13,552 nucleotides of DNA from Pseudomonadota bacterium. GTDB lineage: Bacteria > Pseudomonadota > Alphaproteobacteria > Paracaedibacterales > CAITNM01. The stretch spans positions 1-13,552 of the forward strand of contig JAPLON010000019.1 in the NCBI GenBank assembly GCA_026400695.1, in the 5' to 3' direction. The stretch's first letter is position 1. The number at the start of each line of letters is the position of its first letter. Under the pieces are notes generated by a model. It did not search any database, was not told the origin of the DNA, and saw nothing but the letters and a program-made list of their open reading frames with translations. The position numbers were made by a program, and so were the translations under genes. Positions 7,171-13,413 of the stretch are shown piece by piece.

Positions 7171-9958
7171 TGATAACCTCATCGCATCGTTTACATAAGC
7201 TGTTTTCATTATATTCACCAACCTCTGGTAAAGTTTTCCAACACCTGTCGCATTTTTGACCATCAGCAATTTCAACAACGGCACCAATTCCTTTAACTTC
7301 TTCTAAAGTGAAGGCATTTGCTGGCATTTGTGCTCGTACTATAATGCACTGTGATGTGATAGCTAGTTCGGCCCAGTCTGTTGATGCTAAAGTATCAGCC
7401 CATTCTTTGCCTACGTACATAATTAATTTTGCTTGTAAGCTTGATCCAATGGTCCTTGCGGCACGTTCTACTTCTAGTGCGCCTGTCAAAACCCTGCGAA
7501 TATCCCGTAAAGATTCCCAACGAGATGCGATAGAAGGGTTATCCCATATGCGTGGGGATTCTAGGAAAAGTTGTGTGTGAATACTGGTTGGGTTTTCTGA
7601 TTTTTGATAAGAATGCCAAGCTTCTTCTGCTGTAAAACTTAATACTGGTGCTAACCAACGTACTAGGTGGTTGAAGACATGGTTCATCACCGTAAGTGCA
7701 CTTTTGCGTTGTAAGCTATTTGGACCATCGCAGTACAGAGTGTCCTTTCGAATGTCAAAGTAAAACGCAGAAAGATCTGAGGTACAAAAGCTGTGTAGCT
7801 CGTTGTAAAAATCAGCAAAATCGTAGGTTTTAAATAGTTTTTGATGGTTTTTTTCCATATCTTTTAAACGGTGTAATACCCATTTTTCAAGGCTTGGCAG
7901 TTCATCGTACGCTACGTCATTTGCTGTGTCATAGCCATTTAGTGCGCCCAGCAAGTATCGCAACGTATTACGTAATCTTCGGTAAACATCTTCATTATGT
8001 TTTAGAATTTCTTTGCCAATACGGACGTCGTCAGTATAATCAGTGCTCGACACCCAAAGGCGGATCATGTCAGCGCCTAAGGTATTTATTATCTGTTGAG
8101 GTTCAACGCCATTGCCCTGAGACTTTGACATTTTGTAGCCTTTTTCATCTAGAACAAAACCGTGGGTCAAGACTTGCTTATATGGAGCACGTCCTCTGGT
8201 GCCGCAAGAGTGTAGTAAAGAAGTTTGAAACCAACCTCGGTGTTGATCTGAGCCTTCAAAATACATATCTGCCGGCCAGCTCATATCCTGGTTGTTTTCC
8301 AAAATAAATGTATGGGTACAAGCGCTATCAAACCAAACATCTAAAATATCGGTGGCTTTTTCAAAATCGTTTGCATTGTAAGAATTACCTAAAAAGTGCG
8401 CGCTGTCGTATTTATGCCAGGCAGAAATGCCTTCAGCAGTAATAGCGTCTACTATGCGTTGATGCACCTTTTCATCGCGTAGTACTTCACCAGTATTTTT
8501 GTTAGTGAAAACCGTAATTGGCACACCCCATGTACGTTGGCGTGACAGGCACCAATCTGGCCTGTTGCCAACCATTGCAGAAATGCGGTTTTTTCCTTGT
8601 GTAGGGAACCATTCGACATTATTAATTTCCTGCATGGCTTTTTGACGTAAGTCATTGGTATCCATGCTAATGAACCACTGGGAAGTTGCACGGTAAATTA
8701 GCGGTGTTTTAGAGCGCCAGGAATGTGGATAGCTGTGTACTAATTTGTTTGATTTTAGCAAAGCTTTTACTTGGATCAGCTTTTCCATAACTTCAGCACC
8801 AATTTTAAAGATGTGCTTACCAGCAAACATTGGTACGTGTGGATAATAGGTGCCATCACCTTGTACTGTTTCTGGAACCTCTATGCCAAATTCTTGGCCA
8901 ACTGAAAAGTCTTCGATACCATGACCTGGTGCTGTATGTACCAGTCCGGTTCCGGCATCGGTTGTGACGTGTTCTCCTGGAATCATGGGTACAGGGAAAT
9001 CATAGCCGAGACCATGCCATGGATGGTTGCAAATAGTGCCTTTTAGTGTTTCACCATTAACATGACCGATAACGCGATAGTCACTAATTTCTAAAGAAGC
9101 TGTCACCTGGGGTATTAGATCCTTGGCGATTAGCAAACGCATTCCAGATGCAATTAATTCTGTGCCATTTGATACTTCAATAACGCTGTAATTGTGTTCG
9201 GCGCCATAGGCAATTGCACGGTTTCCTGGAAGTGTCCATGGGGTGGTTGTCCAGATTACTGCATGGGCATTTTTTAAGGTTTCAACACTTGGTTTAACAA
9301 TTGGGAAAGCAACAAAAATTGCATCGCTAGTGTGGTCGTGGTATTCAACCTCTGCTTCTGCTAGAGCTGTCTTTTCAACTACTGACCACATTACAGGTTT
9401 AAGCCCTCGGTACAGGCCGCCATTCATTAAAAACTTACCAAGCTCTGCAACTATTTTAGATTCGCTTTTAAATGCCATTGTAATGTATGGGTTTTTCCAA
9501 TCAGCTATAATTCCTAATCGTTGAAATTCTTCTGATTGAGTGTCTATCCATTGGTTGGCGTATGCGCGACACGATTCAATATATTCAAAAACATTAACCT
9601 CTTCTTTACGCTGGCCTTTTGCGCGATATTGTTCTTCAACTTTTAATTCGATAGGTAACCCATGGCAATCCCAGCCAGGGACCAAAGGGGCATTGTAGCC
9701 TGCCATTTGGTAGGTTTTGTTAATAATATCTTTCAGGGTGTAGGATAATGCATGGCCAATGTGCAAATGGCCATTGGCATAAGGCGGGCCCCAATGCAAA
9801 ATGAATTTTTTCGAATCTTTTGATTGTTTACGTAAGGTACTGTAAAGATCAATTTTTTTCCAAAATTCTAGAAAGTCTTTTTCGCGAACTGCAAGATTGG
9901 CTTTCATTGCAAAATCGGTTTTCGGTAAAAAAACTGTGTCTTTGTAATCTTTTGTCAT
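7145..9958 (-). CDS. ileS: Isoleucyl-tRNA synthetase
   Basis: Cytoplasmic class Ia synthetase charging tRNA-Ile, with post-transfer editing of valine. 937 aa, essentially the E. coli length (938). N-terminal YKDTVFLPKTDFAMKA is typical. ATP site: HIGH at 66-69 within GPPYANGHLHIGH; the residue just before GPPYANG is Trp (HWGPP) where Asp or Glu is usual (see findings). Editing (CP1) domain includes the threonine-rich stretch of VIWTTTPWTLPGNRA. KMSKS at 609-613 (GYKMSKSQGNGVEP). Anticodon-binding helical domain follows, and a C-terminal zinc-binding domain with C903, C906, C922 and C925 (CDRCW and CKRC), so this is the bacterial zinc-bearing type. The wording, notably KPVMWSVVEKTALAEAEVEYHD, is alphaproteobacterial. 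It overlaps lspA and lies 60 bases after the antiporter-like gene on the same strand. No strong Shine-Dalgarno sequence is seen. Confidence 0.98.
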   Translation of the reverse strand: MTKDYKDTVFLPKTDFAMKANLAVREKDFLEFWKKIDLYSTLRKQSKDSKKFILHWGPPYANGHLHIGHALSYTLKDIINKTYQMAGYNAPLVPGWDCHGLPIELKVEEQYRAKGQRKEEVNVFEYIESCRAYANQWIDTQSEEFQRLGIIADWKNPYITMAFKSESKIVAELGKFLMNGGLYRGLKPVMWSVVEKTALAEAEVEYHDHTSDAIFVAFPIVKPSVETLKNAHAVIWTTTPWTLPGNRAIAYGAEHNYSVIEVSNGTELIASGMRLLIAKDLIPQVTASLEISDYRVIGHVNGETLKGTICNHPWHGLGYDFPVPMIPGEHVTTDAGTGLVHTAPGHGIEDFSVGQEFGIEVPETVQGDGTYYPHVPMFAGKHIFKIGAEVMEKLIQVKALLKSNKLVHSYPHSWRSKTPLIYRATSQWFISMDTNDLRQKAMQEINNVEWFPTQGKNRISAMVGNRPDWCLSRQRTWGVPITVFTNKNTGEVLRDEKVHQRIVDAITAEGISAWHKYDSAHFLGNSYNANDFEKATDILDVWFDSACTHTFILENNQDMSWPADMYFEGSDQHRGWFQTSLLHSCGTRGRAPYKQVLTHGFVLDEKGYKMSKSQGNGVEPQQIINTLGADMIRLWVSSTDYTDDVRIGKEILKHNEDVYRRLRNTLRYLLGALNGYDTANDVAYDELPSLEKWVLHRLKDMEKNHQKLFKTYDFADFYNELHSFCTSDLSAFYFDIRKDTLYCDGPNSLQRKSALTVMNHVFNHLVRWLAPVLSFTAEEAWHSYQKSENPTSIHTQLFLESPRIWDNPSIASRWESLRDIRRVLTGALEVERAARTIGSSLQAKLIMYVGKEWADTLASTDWAELAITSQCIIVRAQMPANAFTLEEVKGIGAVVEIADGQKCDRCWKTLPEVGEYNENSLCKRCDEVINAQFPQYS

Positions 9959-10018
9959 GATTGAACTATTTTGCTTAATTAGTTATTTTTAGACGCTTTT
10001 TGTATTTTTTAAAAGTAC

Positions 10019-11224
10019 TTAAGGAACAAAGCTTGGCATTTCTACACCACTTTGCTTTGCAATGCTTCTGACCATAAAATTAGGGGCATTCCCAATGTAG
10101 GTTATTGCCCCCATGTATACTGATCCCAAAGATATTGCTAGTAGTGTTGATGGTAATTGATTCATTAAAATTTGGGCATCTCCCCCTGCCATTTTGAAGA
10201 ATAATAGGTAGGTTGGGGCGTTATCTAAAAATGCTGATAAGCTGCCGGAAAGCCAAAAATACCTAGAATCAATAGGTTGTCCATTTAGGTGGGCAAAGTT
10301 AAATAGAGCTTGGAATGGTCCATCTGCACCCATTTTTAACATGGCAGAAATGGGGATTAGACTTAAAAATATCACAAAAAAGACACGAGCTACTTCCTTA
10401 AATGGTTCAAAGTTAAAATGTTGTTCTTTATGAATATGTTTAGGAGTAAGCATTAGCGAAGTGATGCCAATGGCAACATAGCCAAGATTCCTTATAAGGT
10501 TTTGCCATGATCCAAATAACGGGGCAACAAGAGTTAGAATAACTACACATACCATTAAAGCGATATTGATGTATCCTTCAACGGATATGCCAATATTGTT
10601 GCGTTGTGAAACGTGATGTTTATTTTTAAGTCGATCTATAATTGTAAAAATACTAAGACAAAAAGCCAGCATAATAATTACAGGTAGCCATCCGTGATAG
10701 ATTGTCCAGGTAAAGTTAACGCCTGATAGATAACCTAAAAATAGAGGGGGGTCTCCTAATGGTGTAAGGCTACCACCTATATTGGCCACGATAAATATAA
10801 AAAATACGCCCAGGTGGGTTTTATACGGTCGACTATGGTTAAGATGCAAAAATGGGCGTATCAGTACCATGGAGGCACCTGTAGTGCCAATGAAGTTGGC
10901 AAGCACTGCGCCAAATAGCAATATCAGCAAATTATTTTTCAAATTGTCAGACAAGTTGAATTGAATATGAATTCCACCTGCCACGGAAAAAAGTGCAAAA
11001 ATAATTGCCATAAATGCTAGGTATTCATCGGTCATCATGTGGCTTAGGGTTTGCAATGATTGTGTCCACCCTTCGGCTTCTAGTACTATCCCCAAAGACC
11101 ACGCAGCAATTGCCCCCAAAATATATTTTTCAAAGCGATGCCAAAATTGTGGTAACAGCAATGGCGCCAAAGCCAAAGATAGCATCAAAGCTATGTATGG
11201 AAATGCTGCGTAAATTGAATACAT
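10019..11224 (-). CDS. Sodium:proton antiporter-like membrane protein (NhaD/CitMHS type)
   Basis: Polytopic inner-membrane protein of the ion-transporter superfamily, resembling NhaD-like Na+/H+ antiporters annotated in many alphaproteobacteria. 401 aa. Seen: GTTGASM (113-119), GGSLTPLGDPPLFLGYL (150-166), SAFLDNAPTYLLF (330-342) and GNAPNFM (378-384), the paired re-entrant-loop signatures of this group, with about ten hydrophobic segments. The start ATG has AAGGA upstream. The protein stops at MPSFVP, whereas from memory relatives continue after MPSF with another hydrophobic helix, so the C-terminus looks clipped by one helix. The 60 bases between its stop and ileS do not restore a helix in another frame by eye. 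Same strand as ileS-lspA, so it may be the first gene of that transcript. Ion specificity is inferred from family only. Confidence 0.85.
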   Translation of the reverse strand: MYSIYAAFPYIALMLSLALAPLLLPQFWHRFEKYILGAIAAWSLGIVLEAEGWTQSLQTLSHMMTDEYLAFMAIIFALFSVAGGIHIQFNLSDNLKNNLLILLFGAVLANFIGTTGASMVLIRPFLHLNHSRPYKTHLGVFFIFIVANIGGSLTPLGDPPLFLGYLSGVNFTWTIYHGWLPVIIMLAFCLSIFTIIDRLKNKHHVSQRNNIGISVEGYINIALMVCVVILTLVAPLFGSWQNLIRNLGYVAIGITSLMLTPKHIHKEQHFNFEPFKEVARVFFVIFLSLIPISAMLKMGADGPFQALFNFAHLNGQPIDSRYFWLSGSLSAFLDNAPTYLLFFKMAGGDAQILMNQLPSTLLAISLGSVYMGAITYIGNAPNFMVRSIAKQSGVEMPSFVP

Positions 11225-11238
11225 AGAATCCTTTTAAC

Positions 11239-11319
11239 TGACGTTACCAAAGGGATTTAAATCCATGACCTCAATATTTGAAATTCTAAAGCCTGGTGTT
11301 TCCCATTTTCTAATGTTAC
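11239..11319 (-). pseudogene. Decayed tRNA copy A (UCA-type anticodon loop)
   Basis: Strongly degraded tRNA-like sequence just upstream of the antiporter gene. Read on the minus strand it aligns with the better copy at 11887-11963 through the anticodon loop TTTCAAA (11277-11283), the variable region (TTGAGGTCATGG against TTGAGGCCATGG), a T-loop reduced from TTCGAAT to TTTAAAT, and an acceptor end TGGTAAC followed by G and TCA where CCA would be. The 5' edge (GGTAACATTAG) still matches (GGTTACCCTAG), but the D-arm is lost and the anticodon stem no longer pairs well. Not expected to yield a tRNA. Confidence 0.65.
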
Positions 11320-11461
11320 CTAACGAACCTTTGCAAAACAATGGCCATCATTCCATCGACAGTGCAATATGCTTGTAAGTGGTCACATAGAAGTTTCTTG
11401 CTCATATTTTATTCAAAGCAATTGTAGAGGATTTTGCACTTTCCTTAACACTGGTCTTAGT

Positions 11462-11797
11462 TTAGGTCTTTTTTAGGAAGCAGGCCTTCAGCATAAATTG
11501 CCCCATATCCGTCTTGCAATCTACCTCATGGTCTCCATCTACTAAACGGATACTCTTGACCTTAGTGCCCATTTTAAGAGTAATAGATGAGCCTTTGACT
11601 TTCAGGTCTTTGATAATAACTACTGCATCACCATCAGACAGTATGTTCCCATTGGCATCTTTTACGGTTAATCCCACATCATCATTAGTTTCAGTAGATT
11701 GTTCTACTGGCCACTCGTGTGCGCAATCGGCGCAGACAAAATTCGTACCATACTGATAAGTATTTTCCATGTTACATTGGGGGCAAGCTAGTGTCAT
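11462..11797 (-). CDS. YjdM/PhnA-family zinc-ribbon protein
   Basis: 111-residue small soluble protein of the YjdM family (formerly called PhnA). Zinc ribbon at the N-terminus with CPQC (C5, C8) and CADC (C22, C25) followed by AHEW, then a beta-rich C-terminal half (DANGNILSDGDAVVIIKDLKVKGSS, then DHEVDCK and a LKACFLKK end). Full length for the family. Despite the old name, a role in phosphonate breakdown is not established, and no phosphonate genes are nearby. AGAGG precedes the ATG. Upstream lies a perfect 12-base palindrome near a possible promoter (separate entry). The gene stands alone, bracketed by the two tRNA remnants on the same strand, which suggests it sits in a duplicated or inserted segment. 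Confidence 0.9.
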   Translation of the reverse strand: MTLACPQCNMENTYQYGTNFVCADCAHEWPVEQSTETNDDVGLTVKDANGNILSDGDAVVIIKDLKVKGSSITLKMGTKVKSIRLVDGDHEVDCKTDMGQFMLKACFLKKT

Positions 11798-11823
11798 AAT
11801 TTCCTCTAAAAAGCGTCTGTTGT

Positions 11824-11867
11824 ACGATTAATCGTTAAGCTACATAGAACCGTCATATCATAAACAA
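11824..11867 (-). promoter_or_regulatory. Possible promoter with 12-base palindrome before the YjdM-like gene
   Basis: ACGATTAATCGT (11824-11835) is a perfect palindrome 27 bases upstream of the start codon. On the minus strand, TTGTTT (11862-11867) and TATGTA (11841-11846) could act as -35 and -10 but are only 15 bases apart, so the promoter is weak. The palindrome would fall at about the transcription start, a normal operator position; the binding protein is unknown. Confidence 0.3.
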
Positions 11868-11886
11868 CTAAAAGCGTTGCTCAAAT

Positions 11887-11963
11887 TGGCGTTCCAGAAG
11901 TGATTCGAACCCATGGCCTCAAGATTTGAAATCTTGCACTCTATCCTGCTGAGCTAGGGTAAC
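11887..11963 (-). pseudogene. tRNA-like sequence B with UCA anticodon and encoded CCA (probable tRNA pseudogene)
   Basis: Read on the minus strand: acceptor 5' GTTACCC, TA, D-arm GCTC-AGCAGGATA-GAGT, anticodon arm CAAGA-TTTCAAA-TCTTG (fully paired; anticodon UCA at 11927-11929), variable region AGGCC, T-arm ATGGG-TTCGAAT-CACTT, acceptor 3' CTGGAAC, G73, then an encoded CCA (11887-11889). The D and anticodon stems pair, but the T-stem has two mismatches and the acceptor three, so it is probably decayed. UCA would read UGA; it is not tRNA-Sec, which needs a long variable arm and extended acceptor. One change from an Arg UCU anticodon is a possible origin (the GGATAGAG D-loop is common in tRNA-Arg), but that is a guess. 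Confidence 0.7.
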
Positions 11964-11971
11964 CATGTGAA

Positions 11972-12000
11972 AGATTAGCTTTTGCTTCTAGTTTTGTCCA
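11972..12000 (-). promoter_or_regulatory. Possible promoter of tRNA-like sequence B
   Basis: On the minus strand TGGACA (11995-12000) and TAATCT (11972-11977) are 17 bases apart, and the -10 ends 8 bases before the tRNA-like 5' end. The -35 differs from consensus at one base but the -10 matches poorly, so this may be chance. Confidence 0.25.
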
Positions 12001-12064
12001 TTAAAAATGATATTGCACTCATTCAACACAAATTTATTTCAGAACCTAAGGTACTGTGTAAACG

Positions 12065-12125
12065 CTTACCTTTAATCCAGAATTAACGCTTTTTTTACGT
12101 TTACCCCCTTAGAGTTTAAGGTAAG
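12065..12125. promoter_or_regulatory. Inverted-repeat leader before the small secreted-protein gene
   Basis: CTTACCTTTAA (12065-12075) and TTTAAGGTAAG (12115-12125) are complementary at 10 of 11 positions around a 39-base pyrimidine-rich interval. The right arm ends 21 bases before the ATG at 12147, so it could be an operator pair or a leader hairpin masking translation. No recognised riboswitch was identified. Confidence 0.35.
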
Positions 12126-12146
12126 TGGGTTAACGAAAAAATATAG

Positions 12147-12338
12147 ATGAAATCGCCTTTTAAACTTTTTCTAGGTTTGGTTTTTTGCCTTCTTTTTAGT
12201 GAAGGAGTTGCTACAGACGATAACACAACTACTCCTATCGACCAAAGTCTGTCTACTCATGAGCTAGCAGCAGTTCTTAGAGACGCAGAAAAAGCACAAA
12301 AAACGATCAATGCTTTAAAAATAGGAGCTGACACCTAA
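12147..12338 (+). CDS. Small secreted protein, 3' end cut off by an IS1595-type element
   Basis: 63-residue product, unrecognised. Residues 1-22 form a Sec signal peptide (MKSPFK, then LFLGLVFCLLF, likely cleavage after EGVA); Cys14 lies inside the hydrophobic core and does not make a lipobox. The mature part is hydrophilic and ends in a predicted helix (THELAAVLRDAEKAQKTINALK). The last four residues, GADT, and the TAA stop come from the end of the inserted IS1595 element (from about 12324), so the gene is probably the front part of a longer one. No clear Shine-Dalgarno sequence precedes the ATG. The rest of the gene is not in view. Whether the short form is made and exported is unknown. Confidence 0.55.
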   Translation: MKSPFKLFLGLVFCLLFSEGVATDDNTTTPIDQSLSTHELAAVLRDAEKAQKTINALKIGADT

Positions 12339-12462
12339 TAATATTCTTTAAGGATCAACTTAAGATCCTTAAGTAGCTCCCTAGGTGATCCCATATTAAA
12401 GCGCCACTCACACTCTTTCAAGAAGAGATTGAAGTTGTTTTTAGGCACACCATTGTATTTTC
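12324..12462. repeat. Direct repeat copy 1 (IS1595 left end)
   Basis: Matches 13414-13552 at a constant offset of 1090 bases with 5 substitutions in 139 positions; the two copies stay identical from 12381 to the window edge. It carries the presumed IS terminus and the last codons of the transposase. Confidence 0.9.
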
Positions 12463-12622
12463 TTAAGTGACGCTTTGCCTGGTTCCAGAAGTTTTCAATG
12501 CCATTATGTGGTTATGTTTGCTGGCAAAGAGTTCTGAGTGGTTAATCCGATAATGTTTGAATTCGGAAACATCTAAAGCGTTGTAAGAACGATAGCAATC
12601 AGTATAAACAATGCTGTCAGGC
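12335..12622 (-). pseudogene. IS1595-family (ISXO2-like) transposase, C-terminal fragment with frameshift
   Basis: The minus strand encodes MPDSIVYTDCYRSYNALD and HYRINHSELFASKHNHI, then, in a different frame, NGIENFWNQAKRHLRKYNG and LFLKECEWRFN, ending KEYY and TAG at 12335. These are the C-terminal DDE-type blocks of ISXO2-like transposases (the IENFW...K pattern). One base is missing at about 12504-12506, where HI should run into NGIEN, shifting the frame. The N-terminal part is absent: the reading joins an IS630 transposase at about 12620. Not functional as seen. Confidence 0.85.
12348..12372. other. Hairpin inside the IS1595 transposase end, copy 1
   Basis: Perfect 9-base arms TTAAGGATC and GATCCTTAA around a 7-base loop, overlapping codons for LKDLKLILK just before the transposase stop. 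The second copy at 13438-13462 keeps the pairing with changed bases on both arms. Confidence 0.7.
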
Positions 12623-13364
12623 ATGCTTTTCTCCTAACTCTTTTGACAGGATTGCCAAAAATTCGTTCATCGTTTGAGTATTAACCGCTGGCATCACGTA
12701 TGAAAAATCCTGCCCAGATTTTACGTTTACCGCACTGAATACATAAAAATTCTGAAACCCTAATTTAACTTTCATAAGTGTGCGCGTACCTTTGGAAAAC
12801 CAGCCGTGACCTAATTTAGAGTGGGTGCCAAAACGCGCTTCATCAAAGAAAAATAGTTCTTTAGTTGGGTTACTTTGCAGTGATTGTTCTAGATTTTTTA
12901 AAAAAAGCCGGATGGCTTGATTTGTCTTGTTTATGATGCACTGGACGCGGGGTTATATAGGACAGATCTAACTTATGAAGAATCCTATGAACAGCAGATT
13001 TGCTTGATTCAACTCCACATTCTTGGTTAAGCCTTTGAACAATTGCGGCAATGGTAATATTTGGATTTTCCTTTACCCAAGTCTTAATCAATTGTAGATG
13101 TTGATCCGATAGTTTGCTTTTTCTGCCCCTTCCAGGTTGGTATTCAAAACCAGACAAATCTTCCTGCGCAAAAGATTTAACCCAACTCCTAATCGTGTTT
13201 GTGCTGACACCAAACACTTTTGCCACTACATTTACGCCTTGTTCTTTTGCAGAAACTATTGCGCGAAGCCGGATGGTAGCACGGTTATCTTGGCTTAAAG
13301 TTTTAAGACGTTGAGTTGCTTTTGTGTACAATTCTTCAGTGATTATTTGTGGTGCTAACCTCAT
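12617..13364 (-). pseudogene. IS630-family transposase, frameshifted and C-terminally truncated
   Basis: The first 164 codons from ATG 13364 encode the IS630-type helix-turn-helix region (VVAKVFGVSTNTIRSWVKSF, then a second HTH near PNITIAAIVQRLNQECG, and AVHRILHKLDLSY). After a T7A6 run (minus strand, near 12894-12906) the frame breaks, and the shifted frame continues LEQSLQSNPTKELFFFDEARFGTHSKLG with the first catalytic Asp (FFFDEARFG), then GWFSKG, VKLGFQNFYVFSAV and FLAILSKELGEK. There it meets the IS1595 fragment and stops (TGA at 12617). The second Asp (usually in a DNAxxH context) and the final Glu are missing, so the enzyme is dead. Removing one base from the run restores continuity as HPAFLKNLEQS. 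Confidence 0.85.
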
Positions 13365-13413
13365 ACTCTCCTGATCATTAACCTAATTTTAATTTTCTTG
13401 AAGTAAAAATGAT

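Larger units (their letters stand above)
11798..12146. other. Stretch without protein gene
   Basis: These 349 bases hold no credible protein gene. They contain the palindrome before the YjdM-like gene, tRNA remnant B with a possible promoter, and an inverted-repeat leader before the small secreted-protein gene, each listed separately. Confidence 0.8.

Noticed and set aside
7171..7287. Upstream extension of lspA to 198 codons
   Set aside because: The added 39 residues are out-of-frame ileS coding sequence; the 7170 start has a ribosome-binding site and gives the normal family length.
7894..8307. Plus-strand open frame of 137 codons
   Set aside because: Lies wholly antisense within ileS, with low-complexity His/Cys/Arg-rich content and no family resemblance.
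1191..11797. UGA recoded as tryptophan in this genome
   Set aside because: All protein genes use TGG for Trp at conserved places and contain no in-frame TGA. The lack of TGA stops in about ten genes is too small a sample.
11887..11963. Selenocysteine tRNA (selC), because of the UCA anticodon
   Set aside because: The variable region is only 5 bases and the acceptor is 7 bases long; tRNA-Sec has a long variable arm and an extended acceptor. No Sec machinery is in the window.
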